From positions 1-27,263 of the forward strand of contig DAIUAM010000042.1 of NCBI GenBank assembly GCA_036847185.1: a stretch of 27,263 bases of DNA, given 5' to 3'. Within the stretch, counting starts at the first letter, position 1; each line of letters opens with the position of its first letter. Under the pieces are notes generated by a model. The model searched no databases, was not told the DNA's origin, and saw nothing but the letters and a program-made list of their open reading frames with translations. This DNA is from UBA4738 sp002413305 (GTDB taxonomy: Bacteria > Actinomycetota > UBA4738). A program made the translations under genes and the position numbers. Of the stretch, positions 15,531 to 22,960 are shown piece by piece.

Positions 15531-16644
15531 TCAGCCTTGGGCCTTCTTGCGGGCGGCCACGACCGCTGCGGCTCGGGCCCGTCCTTCGGCGACCCGCTGG
15601 TCGACGCCCTTGTCGAGCTGCTCCTGCAGGACGCGGTCGAACGTCTCCTGGTCCATCGCCCCCGCGGGGCTCCGAGCCGCCGCTGGCGCGGGCTCGGCCG
15701 CGGTCTCGGGCGTTGCCTCGGCCTTGGGCTCAGGCGCGGCTTCGGCCCCTGGCGCGGGCTCGGGCGCGGTCTCGGGCGGTGCTTCGGGCGCGGTCTCGGG
15801 CGGTGCTTCGGGCGCGGTCTCGGGCGGTGCTTCGGGCGCGGGCTCGGGCGGTGCTTCGGGCGCGGGCTCGGGCGGTGCTTCCGCCGCGGGCNNNNNNNNN
15901 NNNNNNNNNNNNNNNNNNNNNNNNNNNNNNNNNNNNNNNNNNNNNNNNNNNNNNNNNNNNNNNNNNNNNNNNNNNNNNNNNNNNNNNNNNNGTGCTTCGG
16001 GCGCGGGCTCGGGCGGTGCTTNNNNNNNNNNNNNNNNNNNNNNNNNNNNNNNNNNNNNNNNNNNNNNNNNNNNNNNNNNNNNNNNNNNNNNNNNNNNNNN
16101 NNNNNNNNNNNNNNNNNNNNNCCGCCGCGGGCTCGGGCGGTGCTTCCGCCGCGGGCTCGGGCGGTGCTTCCGCCGCGGGCTCGGGCGGTGCTTCCGCCGC
16201 AGGTTCGGGCGCAGCCGGCGCTTCGACCCCAGGTTCGGCGGGCGCCGCTGCGGGGGGAGCGGGTGCAGGTGCGGGGGCTGCCTCGGGCGGAGATTGCGTC
16301 GCCGGGGCCGCGGGACGAGGCGCCGGCCGGGTGATCAGGGGCGGCCTCGTGCCGGGCGGCGGGGCCGCCGCTCGCTCTTCCCGGCCGAAGAACTTCGGTG
16401 CGAAGCGCAGGTAAGAGGCCAACAGGAGCAGGACGACGAGCAAGCCCATGGCCACCGCGGCGTAGGTCATCTGGTTGATCCACGCGGCGATCGACTTGCT
16501 GGGCGTGACCTCCGTGTTCGGCGTGACGGCCGGCAGCTGGGCCAGCGCGATGCCGGGGAGCGTCACCACGACCAGGAAGACGACGGCCGCCAGCGACCGC
16601 TTCAGCGTGAGCCTCGAATGCGGAATGCGGTCCGGACGGCGCAT
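15531..16644 (-). CDS. Membrane-anchored Pro/Ala/Glu repeat protein (interrupted by assembly gaps)
   Basis: Not a family I recognise. From the ATG at 16644 there is a signal-peptide-like segment (about 1-35, ending in ALA before Q36), a short exported stretch, and one strong transmembrane helix (about 59-80). The protein then becomes Pro/Ala-rich and enters octapeptide repeats of the form EAPPEPAx. Two 100-N gaps interrupt the repeats, and the frame differs on the two sides because gap lengths are arbitrary. On the far side the frame reopens and ends with a charged, non-repeat tail of about 40 residues (MDQETFDRVLQEQLDKG ... AARKKAQG) before the TGA at 15531-15533. Predicted orientation puts the repeats and tail in the cytoplasm if the first segment is cleaved. 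The true length is unknown. It lies 67 bp upstream of the metalloprotease gene. Confidence 0.7.
15892..15991. other. Assembly gap (100 N) within the repeat gene
   Basis: A run of exactly 100 N, the conventional placeholder for a gap of unknown size, lies inside the 24-bp repeat tract. Confidence 0.98.
16022..16121. other. Second assembly gap (100 N) within the repeat gene
   Basis: A second run of exactly 100 N, separated from the first by only 30 bp of repeat sequence. The real distance and the copy number are unknown. Confidence 0.98.
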
Positions 16645-16698
16645 CGCGGCGGATTCTATCAGTACGTCTTGCCGCGGCGAATCCGGCCCCAGCGCGCG

Positions 16699-16782
16699 TC
16701 AGGCCTGGAACCACCAGGGGTACCGCCGGCGCATCCGCCACTGACGGTAGCGGTGGCGGAGGCGAATGAAGAGCCTGATCAT
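16699..16782 (-). CDS. Possible 27-residue Arg/Trp-rich small protein
   Basis: A short frame from ATG at 16782 to TGA encodes MIRLFIRLRHRYRQWRMRRR followed by YPWWFQA. It is strongly basic and aromatic: ten of 27 residues are Arg and three are Trp. Nearly all its codons end in G or C, as in the neighbouring real genes. The frame is also open upstream to an ATG at 16845, which would give 48 residues. No strong ribosome binding site is visible (GTGGGG upstream). Unknown function; it could be a small membrane-associated or nucleic-acid-binding peptide, or chance. Confidence 0.3.
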   Translation of the reverse strand: MIRLFIRLRHRYRQWRMRRRYPWWFQA

Positions 16783-16795
16783 GGCGCCCCACACG

Positions 16796-16921
16796 CTAGG
16801 CACCGTCGGGGATTCCGGAGGCTCCGTCGGGCAGCCGCACAACATCGACACACGCCGGGCAGTCCTCCAGCTCGAACCCCGAGACTCGGCATGTCGGAGG
16901 TGCGTCGAGGGAGAGGGCCAT
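16796..16921 (-). CDS. Possible 41-residue small protein with CPxC motif
   Basis: A minus-strand frame from ATG 16921 (or 16930, three residues longer) to TAG at 16796-16798, ending 13 nt before the Arg/Trp-rich ORF. It contains Cys-x10-Cys-x2-Cys (FELEDCPACVDVVRLPDG). Codon third positions are mostly G/C but less so than in nearby genes. No ribosome binding site is seen. It overlaps the start of the plus-strand ORF at 16920, so both can hardly be fully functional. Weakly supported. Confidence 0.2.
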   Translation of the reverse strand: MALSLDAPPTCRVSGFELEDCPACVDVVRLPDGASGIPDGA

Positions 16922-17072
16922 GAGCGGCATGTTTCACACAGGAAGCCGAACCCTCCGGAACAGGTTCGACAAGCAGCGGCTGGCCGATCGTATGGACGAT
17001 CGCCTGGTCAACGAGCACGACCGGGCCTTCATCGACGACCCCGCGGCCGATCCGAGCCGGCCGTCGTCCTGA
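16920..17072 (+). CDS. Short ORF resembling the N-terminus of a PPOX-family protein, probably a remnant
   Basis: The ORF encodes 50 residues with a strong ribosome binding site (GAGGGAGAGG just before the ATG). The segment HTGSRTLRNRFDKQRLADRM followed by ...DRAFID matches, as I recall it, the opening of a roughly 200-residue actinobacterial pyridoxamine 5'-phosphate oxidase family, where the core normally continues with an Arg-Asp-hydrophobic strand. Here it turns into a Pro/Ser tail and stops. The downstream DNA is the antisense of the LigB gene, so the rest is missing. It is either a decayed, truncated gene or a genuine short derivative. It is the only plus-strand gene in this part of the window and ends 1 bp from the convergent LigB stop. 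Confidence 0.5.
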   Translation: MSGMFHTGSRTLRNRFDKQRLADRMDDRLVNEHDRAFIDDPAADPSRPSS

Positions 17073-17073
17073 C

Positions 17074-18080
17074 CTACGGCTGCCGGTCGGTTTCGCGTTC
17101 GAACACCGCGGTGAGCATGCCGAAGTACGTCGGCGCCTCGTAGGCGAGCAGCTCGGCCCGGAACCGCTCGCCGTCCGCTTCGAGCGCGCCCTGCAACATC
17201 AGCATCTGCCACCACGAGTCGGCCAGCGCCGCCGGCGCATACCCGGGGTCGAACCGGACCAGCTCTTCGAGCGCGTTCCGCCGGACGATGTCCGCGACCC
17301 GCGCGTCGAACTCGGCCGACTCCGGGTGGAACCCATACGGTCCGTCGGCGGCGTGACCGTGCCCCTGGTCGGCGCTGGCCACGACCGCGATCCGGCGGCC
17401 GAGACGCCGGGCAGCCCTCACCACCGCCGCACCGGCCCGGACGTGGGCGTTGGTGTCCAGGTCGCGGGCGGGCGCCATGACCACCGCCGGCAGGTCGGGC
17501 AGCGTTCGGGTCAGATGCCACAGCGGGATCAGGGCGCCNNNNNNNNNNNNNNNNNNNNNNNNNNNNNNNNNNNNNNNNNNNNNNNNNNNNNNNNNNNNNN
17601 NNNNNNNNNNNNNNNNNNNNNNNNNNNNNNNNNNNNNNCCGCCGGCAGGTCGGGCAGCGTTCGGGTCAGATGCCACAGCGGGATCAGGGCGCCCCAGTCC
17701 AGTGGAGCAGACGATTCGGCCGGGACGTTCCCGCCGAAGCTGACCGCGACGGTGGGGACGCCGGCGTCGTTCATCTCGTGATGGATGGCCACGGCCAGCT
17801 CATGATCGACCGGGCAGGTCAGCTCGAGCGGGTTCGGGGCTTCGTCGAGCCGGCCGCTGACCTGGGCAGCGGTCAGCACGGCCATGTACCCGGCCACGTG
17901 GACGTTGTGGGGGGTCGCGACGACGGCAACCTCGGGATCTGCTGCAGCCACACGACGAGTCATCTCCTCCATGGCCCGCTGGGTCGCCACGGCCCGGTCT
18001 CGCGTCGCGTCGTCGCATGCCTCGGCGATGGCCTCGTCGCCGTGCGGGGCGATCACCCCGATCGCCACGGTCCCGGCCAC
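17074..18080 (-). CDS. LigB-type extradiol dioxygenase (class III), split by a false assembly gap
   Basis: The gene is written as two halves around 100 N, but the 55 bp on either side of the gap are identical. Removing 155 bp joins the frames into one 283-residue protein. It belongs to the LigB / class III extradiol ring-cleavage dioxygenase superfamily, non-haem iron enzymes that open catechol-type rings. Candidate iron ligands are His13 (APHGD) and His58 (TPHNVH), with a C-terminal Glu (Glu263, in YEAPTYFGM). SADQGHGH at 185-192 fits the region of the active-site base. The chosen start is GTG at 18080, with GGGGGAG upstream and 2 nt after the sulfurtransferase stop. The actual substrate is unknown. 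It is the last gene of a tight three-gene set. Confidence 0.85.
17484..17693. repeat. 55-bp perfect duplication flanking a 100-N gap (assembly artefact)
   Basis: Positions 17484-17538 and 17639-17693 are identical over 55 bp, and 17539-17638 is exactly 100 N. Two contig ends sharing a 55-base overlap were most likely scaffolded instead of merged; 55 is a common k-mer size. Collapsing them restores one reading frame, which supports the artefact explanation. Confidence 0.93.
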
Positions 18081-18082
18081 GA

Positions 18083-18943
18083 TCAGATCTCCCCCACTGC
18101 GACCGCCCGCGATGGATCGGAGATCCAGTCCGACCACGAGCCCACATAGAGTCTGCCCGCGGGCAGGCCGGCCACCTCGAGTGCCACCAGCGCGATGCAC
18201 GCCGTCACCCCTGAGCCGCACTGGGCGATGACGGCCGTCGCGTCGCCCACGCCCGCCTCGGCATAGCGCAGACGGAGCTCCTCCGCGGACCGGAAGCACC
18301 CCGTCCACGAGTCCAGGTGGTCCACCCACGGGACGTTGCGAGCGCCGGGGATGTGGCCGGCCACCGGATCGATCGGTTCCCGCTCACCGCGGAACCGTTC
18401 GGCCGTCCGCACGTCAACCAGGGCGGTGCCGGGTTCGGTTCGAAGGCGTTCGATCTGTTCGGCGTCGACCATCGCCTCCCGGGGCCAGGGCCGGGAGGTA
18501 AAGACTGCACGGGGAGGGATCCGCCCTTCGCCCGCCTCCCTCGGGCCGGGCCACGCGTGCAGGCCGCCGTCGAGCATGGCCACCGGATGCCCGAGGGCCC
18601 AGAGCATCCACCACAGGCGGGCGGCCGTGGAACCGCCCGCGTCGTCGTAGGCGACCACCGGCGTGTCGTCGCCGATCCCCAGACGGGACATCGCGCCGGC
18701 GAAGGCCTGCGGGGTGGGGAGCGGATGGCGGCCGCCCCGTCGATCGGGCGGGACGGGAGCCGCGAGATCCTCGTCGACGTCGACGTACACCGCGCCTGGG
18801 ATGTGGCCCTCCAGGTAGCCCGCTCTGCGAGGGCGATCGGGGTACCAGCGGGCGTCCGCGAGGACCAGATTCGAACCCGGCTCCTCCAACGCTCGCCGGA
18901 CCCACTCCGCGTCGACGACCGGTCCGGGGAACTCCATCGCCAC
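18083..18943 (-). CDS. Sulfurtransferase, 3-mercaptopyruvate/thiosulfate type
   Basis: A 286-residue tandem-rhodanese protein. The N-terminal inactive domain has LADARW, GHIPGAVYVDVD and YDDAGGSTAARLWWML. The C-terminal domain has ALVDVRTAERFRG and GHIPGARNVPW, with active-site loop CGSGVTA (Cys242). CGSGVTA is the loop of mercaptopyruvate sulfurtransferases such as SseA rather than the CRxGxR loop of classic rhodaneses, so mercaptopyruvate is the likelier sulfur donor. It starts with GTG at 18943 sharing one base with the upstream stop (TAGTG); an ATG at 18937 is an alternative. It sits between two oxygenase-like genes. Confidence 0.92.
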   Translation of the reverse strand: MAMEFPGPVVDAEWVRRALEEPGSNLVLADARWYPDRPRRAGYLEGHIPGAVYVDVDEDLAAPVPPDRRGGRHPLPTPQAFAGAMSRLGIGDDTPVVAYDDAGGSTAARLWWMLWALGHPVAMLDGGLHAWPGPREAGEGRIPPRAVFTSRPWPREAMVDAEQIERLRTEPGTALVDVRTAERFRGEREPIDPVAGHIPGARNVPWVDHLDSWTGCFRSAEELRLRYAEAGVGDATAVIAQCGSGVTACIALVALEVAGLPAGRLYVGSWSDWISDPSRAVAVGEI

Positions 18944-19437
18944 TACTGCAAGCCGCCGGCCGTCTCAAGTCCGTAGCGTTCGATCTCGCGCTGGAGGTTC
19001 AAGGGCCGGATCCCCGTCTTGGCGGCCACCACCTCGTCGGTCAGGAACTGCTGCGGCACGATCCAGCAGACCTCGAACTCGAGCCCATCGGGGTCGCGCG
19101 CGTAGAGGGCCTTCGTGGTGCTGTGGTCGGACGCGCCGGCCAGCGCGCCGGCCTCCTGGAGCTTCAGGGCGATCTCCTGCAGGTCCCCGAGGGTCCGGAC
19201 CTCCCACGCGATGTGGTACAGCCCGACGGTGCTCTGCCCCGCCGTCGAATCCCCCGCCTGCTCGCCGATCGTGAACAGGGCGAGGTCGTGGTCGTTGGTC
19301 GAATCCGGGGCTTGGAGGAACTTCGCGCCAGGGAACTCGCCGACCAGCCGGAAACCCAGGAGGTCGCGGTAGAAGGCGAAGGTCCGGTCGGCGTCGCGGA
19401 CGTACAGGACGGCGTGGTTCATGCGCTTGATGGCCAT
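18943..19437 (-). CDS. VOC-fold dioxygenase / glyoxalase-like protein
   Basis: A 164-residue vicinal-oxygen-chelate protein. Metal ligand candidates are His8 (MNHAVLYVRD), His75 (GLYHIAWEV) and Glu122 (GLEFEV), the His-His-Glu set of type I extradiol dioxygenases and related enzymes. DPDGLEFEVCW and the 35-residue tail resemble catechol 2,3-dioxygenase-like family members more than glyoxalase I, but the substrate cannot be read. The ATG at 19437 has AGGAGAGA directly upstream, an excellent ribosome binding site; a longer frame to 19890 overlaps the next gene and has no domain. It is the first gene of the cassette, so the promoter should be in 19438-19544, where I see no clear -10/-35 pair. 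Confidence 0.88.
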   Translation of the reverse strand: MAIKRMNHAVLYVRDADRTFAFYRDLLGFRLVGEFPGAKFLQAPDSTNDHDLALFTIGEQAGDSTAGQSTVGLYHIAWEVRTLGDLQEIALKLQEAGALAGASDHSTTKALYARDPDGLEFEVCWIVPQQFLTDEVVAAKTGIRPLNLQREIERYGLETAGGLQ

Positions 19438-19544
19438 GGCTCTCTCCTCTGCCGGTGTGCTTCCGAGGCTAACCTCTCGGCGGTGACCGCGTATTCCGGC
19501 CATAGCCCGGTTGGTGATCCGGACACGCGGGTTTGAGAACGGCG

Positions 19545-20354
19545 TCAGTCGACGCGATCGGCGAACAGCGTATCGACGCTCGGCAGCCGTTCGAACCGAG
19601 AGAACGTGCCCCAGTCCGCGATCTCCTTCGCCGCCTCCAGGAACCCAGCCCACGCGGTGCGCGCGAGCGTGCCCCCCACGCTGATCCGCCGTACCCCCAG
19701 GGCCGCGGCCTCCGCAACAGTGATGAACGGAGCGTTGATCAGCAGGTTCACCGGTTTGGGTGACACGGCGGCGACGACCGCGGCGATGTGCTCGACGGAG
19801 TCGATCCGCGGAGCGTAGAGGCAGTCGGCGCCGGCTTCGGCATAGGCACGGAGCCGGCGGATCGTCTCGTCGATGTCGGGACGCCCGCACACGAACCCCT
19901 CGGACCGGCCGGTGAGGACGACGCCGGTGCCGCTTTCATCGATCGCCCGCGCCGCGGCTCGCACACGCTCCACGGCAAGGTCGATCTCAAACAGAGGGTC
20001 TGCCTGGTCGCCGGTGGAGTCTTCGATCGAGAGCCCGGCGATCCCCGTGGCCACGGCGAGCTTCACGTTCGCGCCGACCTGGCCCGGATCGACCGCGAAG
20101 CCGCCCTCGAAATCTGCGTTCACCGGCACCTTCACGGCGTCCGCGACGACACGGAGATGCTCGAGCGCCTGATCGAGCTTGACCTGGTTGTCCGCGCGAC
20201 CCAGCGTCCACGCGAAACCGGCACTCGTCGTCGCCAACGCCTTGAACCCGAGCTGTTCCAGAGCCCGCGCGCTCCCCACGTCCCACGGGTTCGGCATCAC
20301 GAAGCAGCCAGAAGAGTGCAAGCGCCGAAACGTGGCGACCCGGTCGTCACCCAT
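19545..20354 (-). CDS. Isocitrate lyase / PEP mutase family protein
   Basis: A 269-residue TIM-barrel protein of the PEP mutase/isocitrate lyase superfamily, whose members make or break C-C or P-C bonds of oxo-acids with Mg2+. Recognisable parts are PNPWDVGSARALEQLGFKAL (21-40), the metal-region VNADFEGGF (78-86) and SIEDSTGD (109-116), and TGRSEGF (148-154). The KKCG catalytic motif of isocitrate lyase is absent, as is usual for this uncharacterised actinobacterial subgroup, so the reaction is unknown. The ATG at 20354 fits the family start; ATG 20375 is an alternative. The gene overlaps the cyclase end by 8 bp (longer with the upstream ATG). It begins downstream of the broken cyclase and precedes the VOC gene by about 107 bp. 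Confidence 0.85.
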   Translation of the reverse strand: MGDDRVATFRRLHSSGCFVMPNPWDVGSARALEQLGFKALATTSAGFAWTLGRADNQVKLDQALEHLRVVADAVKVPVNADFEGGFAVDPGQVGANVKLAVATGIAGLSIEDSTGDQADPLFEIDLAVERVRAAARAIDESGTGVVLTGRSEGFVCGRPDIDETIRRLRAYAEAGADCLYAPRIDSVEHIAAVVAAVSPKPVNLLINAPFITVAEAAALGVRRISVGGTLARTAWAGFLEAAKEIADWGTFSRFERLPSVDTLFADRVD

Positions 20355-21556
20355 CTCGATGCCCACTGGCGACATGGAGCCGGAGGGGCTGGGCAACGCC
20401 TTTGAGATCCACCGGTCCGATCTCGGTGAACCGCACCCCGTTCGCACCGGAAGTCTCCAGGACCTTCTGGGTCACGAGCACCTCACCCGACCTGGCATAG
20501 GCGGCGATCCTCGCCGCGTTGTTCACGGTCCGGCCGAAGTAGTCGCCGTCTTGGAAGATGACCGCCCCGCAATCGAGCCCGACGCGGGCGGGCGGGAGAC
20601 CCGCGGCTGCGATGCGTTCGACCATCTCGAGTGCCGCGAGCACGCCACCGGCGGGATCCTTGAAGTAGAACATGACCCCGTCACCCAGCCGCTTCACCGG
20701 CCACCCCCCGTGCTCGCCGGAGGTCCGTTGGACCAGCTGGGCGAGGCTCCCCGCCAGTTCTGCCGCCGCCTCGTCCCCCCGTTCCTCCGTGAGCCGCGTG
20801 TACCCACTCAGATCCAGGAAACTCATGGCCGGGGGTCGGTCGAGCTTGCTTCGGATCCCCGCCTCCTCGAGCGAGTTCTCCACGCCCTCGATGATGTTCT
20901 TGAACCAGGCATGTTCCTGCTGGCCGTGGTAGATGGCCGTGACGGCCCGGTCCGCCAGCGGGGCGGACTCGGCGCCGAACAGGGCGCTTGCTTCCAGCAT
21001 CTCGCCGTATCCCATGCCGGCATCCAGGAGCGGCTTCATGACGTGGATGCGATACCAGTCGGCTTCGGTCTCGGCGATCCGGCGAAGGCTCTCTCCGTAC
21101 ACTCGCAGCCACCGCTCGACGACCGCTATCGGGAAGCCCCCGCGAGAGCTGCATCTTGATCAGGGGCAGCACCCGCAGCTCGTCGTCCCGGACCGGATCA
21201 TCGGCGTTCGGGTGGGCGAACCCGATGGCCTCGCGCACGTTCTGCACCAGTTCCAGGGGGACGCCCGTCTCGGCGCTGAGCTCCCGGAAGGTCTTCCCGC
21301 TCAACCCGGAGAACCGGTCGAAATTGGGAAGATCCAGGAAGTCGAACGACAGGTGGCCGGCGCCGACGGCCGCGCCGATCCCCTCAAGTGGCATGCCCGC
21401 TTGCTCGAGGCTCTTCAGGAGCCGCGCCCGTTGGACGTCACCGGATGAGAACCTGTCTTCCTCCGGCCTCAGAACATCCAGCTCGACCAGCCGGCCGACG
21501 TAGTCGGCGTCGACGCCCGCTCGATCGGCGACCTCTTTCCTGGTGAGCCCGCTCAC
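20347..21556 (-). pseudogene. Adenylate/guanylate cyclase with MerR-like N-terminus, frameshifted
   Basis: Two overlapping frames together encode one 402-residue protein if one base is removed from the C5 run at 21137-21141 (G5 on the coding strand). The join then reads naturally: KMQLSRG-FPIAVVERWLRVYGES. The N-terminal 60 residues look like a MerR-type helix-turn-helix (TRKEVADRAGVDADYVGRLV). A helical regulatory region leads to a class III cyclase domain: FLDLSGYTRL with metal Asp248, KRLGDGVMFYF with Asp292, and VNNAARIAAYA near the C-terminal end (numbering of the joined protein). The start GTG at 21556 has no clear ribosome binding site. As written, the first frame ends in unrelated residues. 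It could be a decayed gene, an assembly or sequencing error, or recoding. The catalytic half begins with an in-frame GTG at 21102. Confidence 0.8.
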
Positions 21557-21663
21557 GGCGGCGCGAGCTTAGACGGATTCCACAACGCTCTGAGGGTTGA
21601 ACCCCGCCTCGTCCGGTGCACGATGCCTACCCGAACCCCACTGCATGACCTGACTTCTCTTCG

Positions 21664-21736
21664 AGCCGGAGCGCGGAATCGAACCGCGGACCTACGCATT
21701 ACGAGTGCGTCGCTCTGCCGACTGAGCTACTCCGGC
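21664..21736 (-). tRNA. tRNA-Thr (anticodon CGT)
   Basis: A full cloverleaf is visible on the minus strand: acceptor stem GCCGGAG/CTCCGGC, D-arm GCTCAGTCGGCAGAGC, anticodon stem ACGCA/TGCGT with loop CTCGTAA (anticodon CGT, reading ACG), and T-arm CGCGG-TTCGATT-CCGCG. The discriminator base is T and no CCA is encoded. It lies 27-36 bp from the holB stop, the usual actinobacterial neighbourhood (topA-holB-tRNA-Thr). Confidence 0.97.
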
Positions 21737-21772
21737 GGCGCCAGCCATTCTACCGGGCAGCATGGGACGGCC

Positions 21773-22960
21773 TTACGCGTGGGCGGGGTGGGCCGCCAGC
21801 CGCAGGAACATCCGTTCCAGGATCAGTCGCGGGTTGAGGTTCGTCTCGTCGGCCAGGTCGGCCCGGGCCTCCTCGACGGCACCCATCGCCAGCCCGGCCG
21901 CCCCACTAGACCACTGCGACGCAGGGGGCGCGGAAAGCTCGCCCGGGCGGTCGATGTTGATGAGGAGGTTCTCCCCTCCCGCCGCGATGGCCACCAGGTC
22001 GCGGTAAGAAGCGGCCAGGGCCAGCAGCGACCAGTCGAGGAACTCCCGCTCCGCCCGCCGCAAGCGGCGCTCGTGCTGCTCCTCCAACCGCCGGATCACG
22101 CTCCGGAAGTGATCCTCGGGCCGGCCGCGTTCGTCCAGGAACGGGGCCAGGTCGGCAGCGAGCTCATCGCCCAGCCGTCCTCGGAACTCTTTCGCCGCGG
22201 CGGTCAGGGTCTCCGCCGCCGCCAGCGCCGCCGCCGTCCCCCCGTGCCGCGCCGACGCGGCCGCCTTCAGTGCGACGTCGCGGAAATCCAGCGCCCGCTC
22301 GTCGCGCGCCAGCCGCCGGGCCCGTCCGAGGTTCCCCCCGGCCAGCCGGCATGCCAGCCTCGCCCGCACCGGGTCGAGACCCTCCTTCACCAGGGTCGAC
22401 ACGACGAACTCCTCGGAGAGCGGTGGGAACGCGATCTGCTGGCAGCGCGAACGGATCGTGTCCGGCAGGTCGTCGGGCCGGGCCGACAGCAGCGCGAACA
22501 CGGTCTCCGGCGGCGGCTCCTCGAGCACCTTCAGCAGCACGTCCGCGGCTTCGACCCGGAGCCGGTCCGCCTGGAGCACGACCAGGACCTTCTTCCCCGG
22601 CTCGAGCGGTGTGAGGTAGGCCTGGGCGGCGAGCCACCGCGCGGTGTTCGGATCGGAAGCGTCCTTGCCGACCAGGATGTCCGGGCCCGCCGGTTCCAGG
22701 ACGAGCATGTTCGAATGGCGCTCGCCGAGCGCCAGCCGGCAGGCGCGGCAGGCGCCGCACCCGCCGTGCGGGCACAGCAGCGCCGCGGCCAGGGCTCGCA
22801 TCGCGAGGCGCTTGCCCGACCCCTCGGGACCCGAGAACAGGTAGGCGTGGGCGGGCCGATGGACCGCGCGGGCCAGGAACGCGACCGCATGGTCCTGCCC
22901 GGGCACGTCGGCGATGACCGGCGGAACGGGAGGGAGGTCGGCGCTCACGCCCGTGCTCAC
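21773..22960 (-). CDS. holB: DNA polymerase III subunit delta-prime
   Basis: A 395-residue clamp-loader subunit. The N-terminal AAA+ module has a Walker-A-like GPEGSGK (44-50), followed by a zinc-binding set of four cysteines (Cys63, 68, 71, 74, in CPHGGCGACRAC), then KVLVVLQADRLRVEAADVLLKVLEEPP, the typical delta-prime/DnaX helix. SRCQQIAFPPL corresponds to the family's SRC motif. The helical C-terminal part is actinobacteria-like. The GTG at 22960 shares GTGA with the end of the tmk gene, so the two are translationally coupled. The open frame further upstream lies within tmk and is not used. Confidence 0.93.
   Translation of the reverse strand: MSTGVSADLPPVPPVIADVPGQDHAVAFLARAVHRPAHAYLFSGPEGSGKRLAMRALAAALLCPHGGCGACRACRLALGERHSNMLVLEPAGPDILVGKDASDPNTARWLAAQAYLTPLEPGKKVLVVLQADRLRVEAADVLLKVLEEPPPETVFALLSARPDDLPDTIRSRCQQIAFPPLSEEFVVSTLVKEGLDPVRARLACRLAGGNLGRARRLARDERALDFRDVALKAAASARHGGTAAALAAAETLTAAAKEFRGRLGDELAADLAPFLDERGRPEDHFRSVIRRLEEQHERRLRRAEREFLDWSLLALAASYRDLVAIAAGGENLLINIDRPGELSAPPASQWSSGAAGLAMGAVEEARADLADETNLNPRLILERMFLRLAAHPAHA

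Larger units (their letters stand above)
15781..16197. repeat. 24-bp in-frame tandem repeat, Pro/Ala/Glu octapeptides
   Basis: Units of 24 bp (plus-strand form begins GCTTCGGGCGCGG) encode eight residues on the minus strand. Three variants occur in blocks: ETAPEAPP at 15781-15828, EPAPEAPP at 15829-15876 and in the 30-bp island 15992-16021, and EPAAEAPP from 15877 and again at 16122-16189. Two assembly gaps fall inside, so copy number is unknown. Confidence 0.85.

Noticed and set aside
15781..16197. Possible CRISPR or satellite array
   Set aside because: The 24-bp units are direct, adjacent, in frame and without spacers; they encode octapeptides within a gene.
13343..16414. A 1023-residue plus-strand open frame
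   Set aside because: It is antisense to tilS, the metalloprotease and the repeat gene and crosses two N gaps. No motif supports it.
17484..17693. Possible direct-repeat target duplication of a mobile element
   Set aside because: The interval between copies is only 100 N, and collapsing it restores a complete gene, so it is an assembly artefact.
21557..21663. Gap between the cyclase and tRNA-Thr, searched for a terminator or small RNA
   Set aside because: No stem with a T-run or other clear structure was found.
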